From the NCBI GenBank assembly GCA_905339155.1, contig CAJPFJ010000003.1:1-64000 (forward strand): a stretch of DNA of 64,000 nt. The letters run 5' to 3'. Positions 18,062 through 26,370 of this stretch are shown piece by piece. Every line of letters starts with the position of its first letter. The first letter of the stretch is position 1. Position numbers and translations under genes: made by a program. The notes under the pieces were generated by a model, which worked only from the letters and a program-made list of their open reading frames with translations, was not told the origin of the DNA and made no database searches. The stretch is from Methanosarcinales archaeon. GTDB lineage: Archaea > Halobacteriota > Methanosarcinia > Methanosarcinales > Methanoperedenaceae.

Positions 18062-18532
18062 TTATTGTTGTTCCAGATCTTCAAGAACTTTTATTATTTC
18101 TTTAATATCCGGAAACTGTGAAATAGGATACACCTTCACGAATACTACTTTACTGTTTTCATCAATAATAATATTCGCCCGTTCGGAGACTCCCTCTTTT
18201 TCCCTGAATATCCCATAGAGACCAGCTACTTTGCCATGAGGCCAGAAGTCTGAAAGAAGCCTGGTATTTTTTATTCCAAGTTCTTTTGCCCATGCTTTTT
18301 TTGATGGGACAGTATCCACACTTATACCCAATGCTACTGTATTTAATTTCTCGAACCTATCATGATTTTTTTCAAGCGATTTCATCTGTTCGGCACAGAC
18401 CTTTGTCCAGGCAAGGGGATGGAAAGATAACAGTACCCTCTTGCCTTTGAAGGATGATAGGCGGACTTCCTTTTCATCCTGGTCGCTCAGATCAAAATCT
18501 TTCGCTATATCGCCAATTTTTACTATACTCAT
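18062..18532 (-). CDS. 1-Cys peroxiredoxin
   Basis: A 156-residue AhpC/TSA-family peroxidase from the ATG at 18532 (MSIVKIGDIAKDFDLSD). An upstream ATG at 18577 would add fifteen residues, but the internal start has AGGAGTTAAAAG just before it. The peroxidatic Cys is residue 46 in PLAWTKVC, matching PxxxTxxC. It is the only cysteine, so the enzyme would be of the 1-Cys type and need an external thiol. The thioredoxin gene follows in the same direction. Confidence 0.9.
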   Translation of the reverse strand: MSIVKIGDIAKDFDLSDQDEKEVRLSSFKGKRVLLSFHPLAWTKVCAEQMKSLEKNHDRFEKLNTVALGISVDTVPSKKAWAKELGIKNTRLLSDFWPHGKVAGLYGIFREKEGVSERANIIIDENSKVVFVKVYPISQFPDIKEIIKVLEDLEQQ

Positions 18533-18675
18533 TCTTTTAACTCCTTCTTCTTTTACTCTACAAACAGTAATTAGCAATATTTGATCTTCTGATATTAACT
18601 CTTGTTATTATCATTAGGCAGCTTTAAATAGTAAATTTGCATATTATATACAGGTCATAATATACAGGTGGAAAG

Positions 18676-19029
18676 ATGAGACTGAGTAAAAATAACTTGT
18701 TAATAATAGGAATAATTCCAATAATTATTGGTTTGATAATATTTTATAACTTCATAACCGCCATTAATATTTTACAACCCCGCGGGATGACGACCGCTAT
18801 GGTCTATTATCAGTTGCTTGGAATTTCAACCACAATTTTTATTGGATCTGTCATTTACTGGGGAATACTTGTTTATTACATTTATTTGATACAGGAAAAC
18901 GAGGTTTTCATACAGGATAACTTCACCCAGCTGGCAGGGAGCGGCACAGCTCATCTGCAAAATGCCAAAAAGCTGATCTCACAGTTGCTGCAAGATATAA
19001 AATCTACTGAATTAAAACCGAATCAGTAG
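18676..19029 (+). CDS. two-helix membrane protein
   Basis: A 117-residue protein with two membrane helices (about 8-28 and 50-74) and a soluble, polar C-terminal tail from about residue 78 (HLQNAKKLISQLLQDI) that may be coiled. A GGTGGAAAG ribosome site precedes the ATG. No family recognised. The downstream region is extremely T-rich and lies between convergent genes, so it probably stops both transcripts. Confidence 0.65.
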   Translation: MRLSKNNLLIIGIIPIIIGLIIFYNFITAINILQPRGMTTAMVYYQLLGISTTIFIGSVIYWGILVYYIYLIQENEVFIQDNFTQLAGSGTAHLQNAKKLISQLLQDIKSTELKPNQ

Positions 19030-19074
19030 ATTTATTAATTTTTTATTAAAATTTATTTTTTATTTTTTTGAATT
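19030..19074. terminator. AT-rich convergent termination region
   Basis: Forty-five bases of almost pure A and T with T runs on the plus strand (TTTTTTA, TTTTTTATTTTTTTG) and A runs seen from the minus strand, lying between two convergent genes. Archaeal termination uses T-rich tracts, so it can act for the plus-strand gene. No hairpin is seen. Confidence 0.5.
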
Positions 19075-20220
19075 TTATTTCAATATGTTACTGGCAGCCT
19101 CTACTCCCGGTCCCATTTTCTTAACCACATCATTCCTGTGAAGGACAATTTCCACTGCCTGGATCGTGCTTAAAATATCCAGCTTGCTAATATTGCCCAT
19201 GCTTCCTATCCTGAATATCTTGCCTTCAAGAGTGCCCTGCCCGCCTGAAACCTGGATCCCAATCTCCTTTATCCCATTTCGCAATTTCTTATCATCGATA
19301 CCTGTGGGGATTTTCATTGCTGTTACGGTATTTGAGTATTTACTGTATTTGTTCAACTGTGGGAACAATTCGATATTCATGGCGCATGCGGCTGCACGGA
19401 GCGCTTCTGCAAATTTTGCATGCCTTTTGATACGAGCTTCGAGTCCTTCTTCCTTTACGATGCGAAGCGCTTCTTGAAATGCAAAAAACAGCGAGACAGC
19501 AGGAGTATAAGGTGTCTGGGCTGTATCTTTATTTGCTGATTTCTTATATGCTTTAAGATCCATATAATAAGGGGGTTTATCAACAATGGATTCCCATGTT
19601 TTTTTACTCACAGATATTGCGGATAATCCCGGTGGTGCGCCTATGCACTTCTGGGAGCCAACGACAGCAATATCAACACCCCATTTATCAATAAGAACTT
19701 CATCGCCGCCTATCGTTGTCACTCCGTCCATGATAAATATGGCGCCATATTTTTTTGCAAGGTCCCCTATCTCTTTTGCAGGATTCTTTATGCCAACGGA
19801 TGTATCATTATGAACCAGAGTTATTGCTTTTGCTCCTTCTGCCAATGCGCTTTCAACCCTCTCAAGTTCAATGGATTCACCTTTGGACCAGTCAAATTTT
19901 ACCGCCTTTACTTGACCATAGCGTTCCCCGATCTCCCTGAAGCGTTCCCCGAATTTCCCGTTCTCAATAGTTATAAGAGTATCTTTTTCCCCAATAACAT
20001 TACTAACCGCAGTCTCCATCGCGCAGCTTCCCGACCCGGTGATTATATACACATCGTTTTTGGTACCGAAAAGCTCCTTTAGCGTCGTTTGGCATTCGCT
20101 GTACATATCCCCGAATTCCTTTCCTCGATGGCCGATTATAGGTCTGGACATGGATCGCAATATCCTTGGCGCAACGGGCACAGGACCTGGTATCATCAAT
20201 AAATTATTTTCAAGATTCAT
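19075..20220 (-). CDS. class V aminotransferase (alanine-glyoxylate / serine-pyruvate type)
   Basis: A 381-residue PLP enzyme from the ATG at 20220 (MNLENNLLMIPGPVPVAPRI). In-frame codons reach 20298, but family members start near PGPVP and AGGAGAATATA precedes the ATG at 20220. Motifs: PIIGHRGKEFGDMY near residue 28, ITGSGSCAMETAV near 63, IMDGVTTIGGDEV with the PLP aspartate near 170, and the PLP lysine in VVGSQKCIGAPPGLS near 195. Amino donor and acceptor cannot be read from sequence. Confidence 0.9.
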   Translation of the reverse strand: MNLENNLLMIPGPVPVAPRILRSMSRPIIGHRGKEFGDMYSECQTTLKELFGTKNDVYIITGSGSCAMETAVSNVIGEKDTLITIENGKFGERFREIGERYGQVKAVKFDWSKGESIELERVESALAEGAKAITLVHNDTSVGIKNPAKEIGDLAKKYGAIFIMDGVTTIGGDEVLIDKWGVDIAVVGSQKCIGAPPGLSAISVSKKTWESIVDKPPYYMDLKAYKKSANKDTAQTPYTPAVSLFFAFQEALRIVKEEGLEARIKRHAKFAEALRAAACAMNIELFPQLNKYSKYSNTVTAMKIPTGIDDKKLRNGIKEIGIQVSGGQGTLEGKIFRIGSMGNISKLDILSTIQAVEIVLHRNDVVKKMGPGVEAASNILK

Positions 20221-20331
20221 ATTATATTCTCCTGATTTTTTTCCTATACAACTAACTTGAATGTATATCTTTTGCATTGATATAGCGATTTTGAGCAAAA
20301 AATCTATTAAAACTGATAAATAAAACTGAAT

Positions 20332-20931
20332 CTAACTAAGATAATTAAGATATGTCAATATAAGAACTGCAAGCTGCCCGTTAAATCCTGAAAAAACGGG
20401 TATCAGGAGATTATCATCCAGCTTATCGGTAACCGTCTCAACGATCGTTGCCGTAGCTGCCATCACCAGAACCAGTATCAGGTTTGGCAGGAAAAACAAC
20501 CCAATAATTATATCCACGATCAACTCTGCAGCGCAGCCTTCATATGCCCTGTTGTTCAACCCTTTTATCCACGTCCGCCCGAAGGCCTTCCCGAAAATAG
20601 CTGCCGATGTATCCCCGAATGTGGTCATAAGGATGGCAGCGGATGCAATTTCTTTAGAAAAAACTGAAATTGCGATTATGCTTCCAATTGTGAAAAATAC
20701 ATGTCCTCCAAGCCTGTCGGCTTCTTTTATCCTGTAAAGGCTATGAACTACGGGTATTTTTTCACCCCATTCTATCCTGAAATACTCAAGCCCAAGCACC
20801 ACTATCAAATAAACCGTGAGCAATAGAAGTACCGCTTCCTTCCCGAAAAAATAATAGGTCAGGACTATTATGATAGATGTCAGGTGTATTGCTTTCCTTA
20901 TTACTTCCCGGATAAGGTCTTCACGATGCAA
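20332..20931 (-). CDS. polyprenol/diacylglycerol kinase-like membrane protein
   Basis: A 199-residue polytopic membrane protein. It shows the features of the SEC59/DGK1/VTE5 family of CTP-dependent lipid kinases: REVIRKAIHLTSI near the start, DRLGGHVFFTIG near residue 92, and the conserved ATFGDTSAAIFGKAFGRT-like block (here MTTFGDTSAAIFGKAFGRT) near 122. In archaea such proteins may phosphorylate dolichol or another isoprenoid alcohol. It is followed downstream by the convergent-free gap before the aminotransferase. Family is clear, substrate is not. Confidence 0.82.
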   Translation of the reverse strand: MHREDLIREVIRKAIHLTSIIIVLTYYFFGKEAVLLLLTVYLIVVLGLEYFRIEWGEKIPVVHSLYRIKEADRLGGHVFFTIGSIIAISVFSKEIASAAILMTTFGDTSAAIFGKAFGRTWIKGLNNRAYEGCAAELIVDIIIGLFFLPNLILVLVMAATATIVETVTDKLDDNLLIPVFSGFNGQLAVLILTYLNYLS

Positions 20932-20972
20932 ATTTTCACTTTCCTTTTTTGTGCAAATTATCTATATCCATA

Positions 20973-22010
20973 TCATCCTTTGCTTTCACCTATGTTATAT
21001 AATCGCATTATAAAAATGGCTGCATATGCGATAACAATGACAAAAAATAAATAGATCACCCTGTCTATCAGGGAAACGATGACGGCAGTGGTTATTGGTA
21101 TTCCAACCATGGAATAGATACCTATCATGATCAATTCTTTTATCCCCAAACCTCCAGGAATTGGAAGAATAGAGCTAAACCAGAGTATCAGGGAAAGGGA
21201 AATTATGATATCTGCAATTGTAATATCATATCCCACACTTTGAAAGATCATGAAGGTTTTTAAGTAAATCAATGCAAACATGACAGCAGAAAGACCAATA
21301 TCTATGGAAAGGATTTTTCTGCTTTTCATGATCAGTTTGTAGGTTTTTTCGAATTCAGCAATACCTGTTATTACAAGTTCTTCAAATATTTGATATGACT
21401 CAAACCTGTTTCTGATAAATTTGAATAGCGAAAAATCATATGTTCGCTTAAGGATCAAATAGAAGAACGAAACTATGGCAGGCCTATTAATCTTATATTT
21501 GGAAAGATATGCAAAAGATGCCAGCAGGAACATTATAAGTGCTATTACTTCTAATAAAATTGATAGCCCCAAAGGTATGTCAATGAACAGGAATACAAAA
21601 AGTAAAGAAAAGATCAAGGGAATCGAAAACACGAAGCTGTTTGTTGTCTGGTCCATGACCACAGTGGCATACCAGTTTGCATGACTATGATCCTTAGTTA
21701 CATTTTTAAGGAATTTCGCTCTTCCAAAACCGCCAAATATCCTTGCGCGCAGTACATTGGTATTGAGGACATTTCCTCCCATAAGCCCCAGGAAAAGGAT
21801 TGAAAATTTTACCTTCTCAAGCCTGTCAACCAGGAATTTCCATTTTAAGGACCATATCAGGAAACCGCACAGTTCCAGCAAAATCGCAAGAATTACCAGG
21901 TTTGTGTCTATTGACCGAAGAATTATGACCAGCTGTTCATAATCGATAATCCGGAGTATAATAATTAATGTTAATAACCTGAATATGAAGACTATCTCGC
22001 CAAACTTCAT
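20973..22010 (-). CDS. flippase-like membrane protein (UPF0104/AglD C-terminal type)
   Basis: A 345-residue polytopic protein of the lysylphosphatidylglycerol synthetase transmembrane/AglD family. The conserved signature is IPGGLGIKELIMIGIYSMVGIP near residue 295, preceded by the GNVLNTNVLRARIFGGFGRA loop near 80. Eight or so hydrophobic helices are visible. Such proteins are linked to lipid or dolichol-linked sugar handling. It lies 42 bases upstream of the polyprenol-kinase-like gene on the same strand, consistent with a shared isoprenoid-lipid role. Confidence 0.82.
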   Translation of the reverse strand: MKFGEIVFIFRLLTLIIILRIIDYEQLVIILRSIDTNLVILAILLELCGFLIWSLKWKFLVDRLEKVKFSILFLGLMGGNVLNTNVLRARIFGGFGRAKFLKNVTKDHSHANWYATVVMDQTTNSFVFSIPLIFSLLFVFLFIDIPLGLSILLEVIALIMFLLASFAYLSKYKINRPAIVSFFYLILKRTYDFSLFKFIRNRFESYQIFEELVITGIAEFEKTYKLIMKSRKILSIDIGLSAVMFALIYLKTFMIFQSVGYDITIADIIISLSLILWFSSILPIPGGLGIKELIMIGIYSMVGIPITTAVIVSLIDRVIYLFFVIVIAYAAIFIMRLYNIGESKG

Positions 22011-22081
22011 TATTTCTTAATCGGTATTGATATATATAAAAGAAGGTATTGAGTATAGAGTTATATATATTTACCATAATC

Positions 22082-22690
22082 ATGCTAAATAATATCTTGC
22101 AATTGATGGAAAAAGGAAATCCTGTAAGTATTCTTATTTCCAATGAAAAGGGCACGCAAAGTCCACTTCTATATTGTGAATTGATATATAAAGCAAGGTT
22201 TGGTGAATCTTTTATGATCACGAGTCAGGGATGCAGGGTTTGTGAATATGTTTTCTGCAATACAGAAAACAGTCCCGAGGAATATTATAACAGTACTGGC
22301 AGGTACAAGAACCATAAGGCAACATCAAATGCTGTTTCTTCGTTAAAGAGGTTTGAAATTAAGGGGCGGTCAATAAGAATAACACCTTTTACGGGAGAGA
22401 AATTTGATGTCCTGCTACTTTACCTTACACCCGTAAAGGCGATGAGGATAATCCAGGCTCATGGATATCTTGAGGGTAAACCTGTTGAGATCAAGACAGG
22501 AGGTATAGCATCAATTTGCAGCGATTGCAGCGTATATCCATTGATGGGAAAATTAAGTTTCTCTCTCGGATGCAAAGGTTCAAGGAAGCATAGCAAATAT
22601 GGAGATGATGAGGTTGTTGTGGGGATCCCTTTTGAATTGGCAAAAGATATCGATGAAGCTCTTGGAAAAATCCCTGAGACCCTTTCATAA
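22082..22690 (+). CDS. DUF169 family protein
   Basis: A 202-residue protein from the ATG at 22082 (MLNNILQLMEKGNPVSILIS); codons upstream to 22049 are in frame but precede the family start. DUF169 features: a Cys pair in GCRVCEYVFC near residue 53, then YLTPVKAMRIIQAHGY, CSDCSVYP and GCKGSRKHSKYGDDEVVVGIP near the end. The function is unknown. It comes just before pcc1, separated by 44 bases. Confidence 0.8.
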   Translation: MLNNILQLMEKGNPVSILISNEKGTQSPLLYCELIYKARFGESFMITSQGCRVCEYVFCNTENSPEEYYNSTGRYKNHKATSNAVSSLKRFEIKGRSIRITPFTGEKFDVLLLYLTPVKAMRIIQAHGYLEGKPVEIKTGGIASICSDCSVYPLMGKLSFSLGCKGSRKHSKYGDDEVVVGIPFELAKDIDEALGKIPETLS

Positions 22691-22734
22691 ATTGATGCAC
22701 AATTTAAATAACATCAAGACACTTATCACATTCT

Positions 22735-22989
22735 ATGCAAGTCCTCGCAGAGTTTGAATTCAATGCCGGGAAGGATGCCCGTATAATCTATGAAGCATTA
22801 CTCCCGGAACTTGACCAGGATTACCAGCGCACAAAAACATCACTTATGCCAAAGGGTGATACACTTTTTTTAAAAGTTGAGGCAAATGACATAGTTTCGA
22901 TGAGGGCTGCCTTGAACGGATGGCTCAGGCTGATTAAAATCACATACGAGATGTGTTCATTAACATCCAATACACAAGTTATAAATTAA
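22735..22989 (+). CDS. pcc1: KEOPS complex subunit Pcc1
   Basis: Eighty-four residues of the Pcc1 family, the small dimerising subunit of KEOPS, which makes the threonylcarbamoyl modification of adenosine 37 in tRNA. The fold-typical pattern is FLKVEANDIVSMRAALNGWLRLIKI. In many archaea pcc1 lies next to prefoldin beta and a DHH protein, as here. The ribosomal L37Ae and rpoP genes that often precede it are absent. Confidence 0.87.
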   Translation: MQVLAEFEFNAGKDARIIYEALLPELDQDYQRTKTSLMPKGDTLFLKVEANDIVSMRAALNGWLRLIKITYEMCSLTSNTQVIN

Positions 22990-23027
22990 AGATGTACAAT
23001 ACTACATCAGATTTACAGGAGAATTAA

Positions 23028-23384
23028 ATGAGTTCAGAATTACCCCCACAAATTCAAAACCAGCTTGCGCAGTTGCAGCAGATACAGCAGCAGGCTCAAG
23101 CTCTGGCAGCCCAGAAGAACCAGATCGAGATCAATTTAAAAGAAACGGAACTGGCTTTGGCAGAAATTGAAAAACTTGATGATAGCGCTGTAGTCTACAG
23201 GGCTATTGGAGATTTGCTAATTAAAACCGAACGTGAAAAAACTAAAAATACCCTCGTTGAGAAAAAAGATACGCTAGGCCTGCGTGCACAGACAATTGCA
23301 CGGCAGGAGGAACGCATCCAGAAAAGATTCCAGCAATTACAGGAGCAGCTCAAACAGGCGATCGGGACTCCGGTCGCCAAGTAA
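23028..23384 (+). CDS. pfdB: prefoldin subunit beta
   Basis: A 118-residue prefoldin beta chain: two long coiled-coil arms (LPPQIQNQLAQLQQIQQQAQ at the start and VEKKDTLGLRAQTIARQEER toward the end) around a beta-hairpin (VVYRAIGDLLIKTE). Prefoldin holds unfolded proteins for the thermosome. AGGAGAAT precedes the ATG. The stop is two bases before the DHH gene, so they are coupled. Confidence 0.95.
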   Translation: MSSELPPQIQNQLAQLQQIQQQAQALAAQKNQIEINLKETELALAEIEKLDDSAVVYRAIGDLLIKTEREKTKNTLVEKKDTLGLRAQTIARQEERIQKRFQQLQEQLKQAIGTPVAK

Positions 23385-23386
23385 TT

Positions 23387-24358
23387 ATGGAGTTAGACGA
23401 ATCTGAATTCTATAATCAACTGCTGGATTACAACAACATTCTTTATTTATGTCACAGGAATGCGGATCCTGATGCCCTGGGAAGCGCATTTGCGTTAAAA
23501 GAAGCAATCGGGGGCACCATTGGGGTTGTTGATGGATGCGACAGGGTTGCATCCCAGATCGCCGGCCAGTTGAATATAGAATATGTACTTTCGCCAAAAG
23601 GGGATTATGACTTTGTGGTGGTTGTGGATACATCCACACCTGCCCAGCTGAATGGGTTTCCATTAAAATCTTATGCTGTTATTGACCATCATGCGACCTC
23701 ATCACTTTCAGAGAATTCAGCTTTTTTCCTTCATCGCAATAAAAGTTCAACCGCAGAGATAGTTCTTGAAATCTTAAAAAAAATGGGCGCGCCCATAATG
23801 AGAAGAACTGCTTTTGCCCTGTTATCAGGTATCATCACCGATACAGGCAACTTCAGGCATGCATCCTCGGATTCATTCAAAGCTGTAGCTGAACTTATGG
23901 ATATAAGCGGTATAGAATACAACGAAGTTATTGATCTTCTCTCTTCCGTTCCCCAGGATGTCTCAATGAGAATTGCTTTCTTAAAAGCAGCCCAGCGCTC
24001 GATCATAGAACGTGTGGATGACTGGATAATCGTTTCATCGCATGTGAATTCTTTCGGAGGGGCAGCAGCCTCAAGCCTGGTCTCAATAGGCGCAGACGTT
24101 GCTTTTGTTGGCGCAAAAAGAGATGATGTTGTAAAAGTGAGCGGCAGGGCAAGAAGGGAAATACAGAATGCAGGCATAAACCTTGCAAAATTGATGGAAG
24201 ATATTAGCGCCAGGTTCAATGGTACAGGCGGTGGTCATGAAGGCGCAGCGGGAATGGATGCATCGGGGGAAGTAGAAACCATTCTTGCAGCCTGTGTTGG
24301 GTATGCCAGAGACTCAATTACAAAAAAAGAGAGCAGTGGAACTCTAAAGGAAATGTAA
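23387..24358 (+). CDS. DHH/DHHA1 family phosphoesterase
   Basis: A 323-residue DHH-superfamily phosphoesterase of NrnA-like type. Motifs in order: CHRNADPDALGSAF near residue 24, VVVDTSTPAQ near 80, VIDHHATSS with the DHH triad near 100, DTGNFRHASSDSF near 150 and the DHHA1 end motif GTGGGHEGAAGM near 283. Such enzymes degrade short RNA oligonucleotides, pAp or cyclic dinucleotide products. The pcc1-pfdB-DHH arrangement is conserved in archaea. Confidence 0.9.
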   Translation: MELDESEFYNQLLDYNNILYLCHRNADPDALGSAFALKEAIGGTIGVVDGCDRVASQIAGQLNIEYVLSPKGDYDFVVVVDTSTPAQLNGFPLKSYAVIDHHATSSLSENSAFFLHRNKSSTAEIVLEILKKMGAPIMRRTAFALLSGIITDTGNFRHASSDSFKAVAELMDISGIEYNEVIDLLSSVPQDVSMRIAFLKAAQRSIIERVDDWIIVSSHVNSFGGAAASSLVSIGADVAFVGAKRDDVVKVSGRARREIQNAGINLAKLMEDISARFNGTGGGHEGAAGMDASGEVETILAACVGYARDSITKKESSGTLKEM

Positions 24359-24585
24359 ACATTGGACCAGAAAAAATAACGAAGTATTATCTTATTTGCA
24401 TCTTCGATCGCCCTGTCAAAATCAAGTTCTTCGTAATTCATCTTAACCTCTTATGGCGTAAAATTAAGTTTCTTGCCCTATATTTGTAACGATCTTCTTC
24501 AGGAAAACTCTCTTTCAGATTGAACCGGTACTTATCAAAAAAGTAATTCAAGAGTGGCAGCGTGAATAATTTAAAGTCTTGATAA
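24359..24585. other. intergenic, no supported gene
   Basis: The minus strand holds two short frames in tandem (24438-24644 and 24235-24441) that overlap the DHH and DUF2119 genes at their ends. Neither matches a family I know. A decayed gene on the minus strand is possible, but the support is weak. Confidence 0.25.
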
Positions 24586-25299
24586 GTGGATACTAAAGTG
24601 AGAGATGAAATGTTTTTCAAAGTATTAGGTAGCTCAAATCCCACCAGACTTTTCGTGGCAGGTATTCATGGTGATGAAGAAGCGATAACCAGACCTATTT
24701 TTGAAATGATGATCAAAGATATCAAGATCATAAGCGGCAGGCTTGTCGTGGTAAGTCTTTCCAGAGATTGTCCCTATATTAGCACTCTCAATGAAGCCTA
24801 TTATGATTCCACAAATGGCAAGAAACTCCTGGAACTCATTCAGGAATATAGACCAGGAATCTATGTTGAGCTGCATACCTATAAAATTGATAATCATTCG
24901 AATTTAAGCGACCCCGACAGGAGAAAAAAGATAGGTGTCCCGCCTTTTACCGAGTTTGAAGAAAAAGTTCTCATTGGCTCTGTTTCACCTTTAATACGAA
25001 CTTCAAAATTCAGCTTATCCCTTTTGAGGGGGAGCAGTTATACCAGCATACTTTATTTTTTCTCAGGTCTTTTCTTTGGATTTTTTATCTCAGGGCTTTC
25101 TTGGAAGGGAGGTTTCTGGCTAACACTTCCCTGGATAGTCCGAACATTTTTCGTTATCGCAGGCACAGGATTTAAGGATGGAATTCCTGCAAGTATAGTG
25201 TGGCTATTGTTGTATTCTATTCCAATTTTGCCTGCGAGTGCTGGGGCTTATGCTGGAGGTCTGATGGTCAAATTGATCTCATCGATTAGAAAAGGATAG
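24586..25299 (+). CDS. DUF2119 N-terminal domain with unrelated hydrophobic C-terminus
   Basis: The first 140 residues match the methanogen DUF2119 family: LFVAGIHGDEEA near residue 22 and VELHTYKIDNHSN near 95 resemble the zinc ligands of aspartoacylase-like peptidases. From about residue 141 the family sequence stops after SPLIRTSKF and is replaced by about 95 residues with two or three membrane helices (SILYFFSGLFFGFFISGLSW, then VWLLLYSIPILPASAGAYAG). I read this as a chimera from a deletion or insertion. GTG at 24586 is the longest start; ATG 24610 is an alternative. Confidence 0.7.
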   Translation: MDTKVRDEMFFKVLGSSNPTRLFVAGIHGDEEAITRPIFEMMIKDIKIISGRLVVVSLSRDCPYISTLNEAYYDSTNGKKLLELIQEYRPGIYVELHTYKIDNHSNLSDPDRRKKIGVPPFTEFEEKVLIGSVSPLIRTSKFSLSLLRGSSYTSILYFFSGLFFGFFISGLSWKGGFWLTLPWIVRTFFVIAGTGFKDGIPASIVWLLLYSIPILPASAGAYAGGLMVKLISSIRKG

Positions 25300-25340
25300 G
25301 TAATCTTTAGATAAGGGATGTGAAAACAATCAGGCGGTGA

Positions 25341-26000
25341 CTACAGACGAGTTATTGAGGACAGCCAGGCCTTCACATTATGCGGACCAAACGCTGTTTC
25401 AAATTCCGCTTCCCTGATATAATTGATTTTCCATCCTTTATCGAAAGTAGCCCTTATCTCAGCCTGAGTTACTCTTCTTGGTCCATACGACCCAGGCTCA
25501 TGCTCACTGAAACAGAGCATAAAATATTTACCTCCAGGAAAGAGCGCAGAAAATAAACTTGCAGCAAAAATTGGGCGTTCCTCATCAGATAACACATGAA
25601 ATAGGCCGCAGTCGATTACAGTATCGAACTTAGTCCGAAGTGATGGAAGTTCAAGTGCATCAGAAACCAGAAAGTTTACTGATATTGCGCGTTCCCTGGC
25701 CTTCTCTATTGCTTTATTGATAGCAGCTGGCGCTGCATCGATACCCCACATTTCAAAATCCAGACTGGCAAGATATAATGCGTTCTCTCCTGTTCCACAT
25801 CCAACATCAAGCACTCTTCCGCTTATTTCTCCTTCTTCTTCCAGTCGGATGATTTCCCTCTGGGGACGCCCAATATCCCATGGCGGAATACCCTTGTAAG
25901 CGGAATTAAAGAAATTCATGATCTTCCTTATCAAATCTACAATATACGAGGTCTTATATTTTTCCTGGAAAGTCAGATTTGGGAGCCAAGTTCTATGCAT
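25341..26000 (-). CDS. class I SAM-dependent methyltransferase
   Basis: A 219-residue methyltransferase with motif I VLDVGCGTGENALYL near residue 66, motif II acidic WGIDAAPAAI near 87 and motif IV-like FDTVIDCGLFHVL near 123. The preceding PWDIGRPQREI is typical of thiopurine-methyltransferase-like or TehB-like proteins. The start may lie at the internal Met of MNFFNSAYKGIPPWD. It overlaps the upstream membrane-protein stop by eight bases. Substrate unknown. Confidence 0.87.
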   Translation of the reverse strand: MHRTWLPNLTFQEKYKTSYIVDLIRKIMNFFNSAYKGIPPWDIGRPQREIIRLEEEGEISGRVLDVGCGTGENALYLASLDFEMWGIDAAPAAINKAIEKARERAISVNFLVSDALELPSLRTKFDTVIDCGLFHVLSDEERPIFAASLFSALFPGGKYFMLCFSEHEPGSYGPRRVTQAEIRATFDKGWKINYIREAEFETAFGPHNVKAWLSSITRL

Positions 26001-26370
26001 TTTTTTTCATGGTCTTTAATGCAGATCCTATAATAAGGAGCAAAGCGCCAGGTAATAATAGTAATCCAATGCTAAAGACCGCAAGGATGGAGTAAACAAG
26101 AACGAAAATGCTTCCTATCCATGCCATTTGGGTGTTTCGATAACAACCATATGCAGCTACACCAGCTCCAATGATGAAAATCAAAAGAAAGGGATTGAAA
26201 GCCCCCTGCCGAACAGTTTCAACCACCGTAGATCTATTACCATTCGCATATTCTGTCTCGGTGACCATTGTTCCTGAAACTCCCATGAAAAAATAATACA
26301 GGCATGGGAGAGCGACAAGGATCAAGCCAAGAGACCCATAAAAAACCGGATTGCGCATTAAAGATGTCAT
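25993..26370 (-). CDS. four-helix membrane protein
   Basis: A 125-residue protein with membrane helices at about 10-28, 58-77, 82-101 and 103-120 and a Lys-rich end (KTMKKNA). It overlaps the methyltransferase start downstream and the helicase stop upstream (26367), so the three are likely one transcript. No family recognised. Confidence 0.6.
   Translation of the reverse strand: MTSLMRNPVFYGSLGLILVALPCLYYFFMGVSGTMVTETEYANGNRSTVVETVRQGAFNPFLLIFIIGAGVAAYGCYRNTQMAWIGSIFVLVYSILAVFSIGLLLLPGALLLIIGSALKTMKKNA

Noticed and set aside
24235..24644. Two minus-strand frames between the DHH and DUF2119 genes
   Set aside because: They overlap core genes on both sides and match no family; mentioned only as a possible relic.
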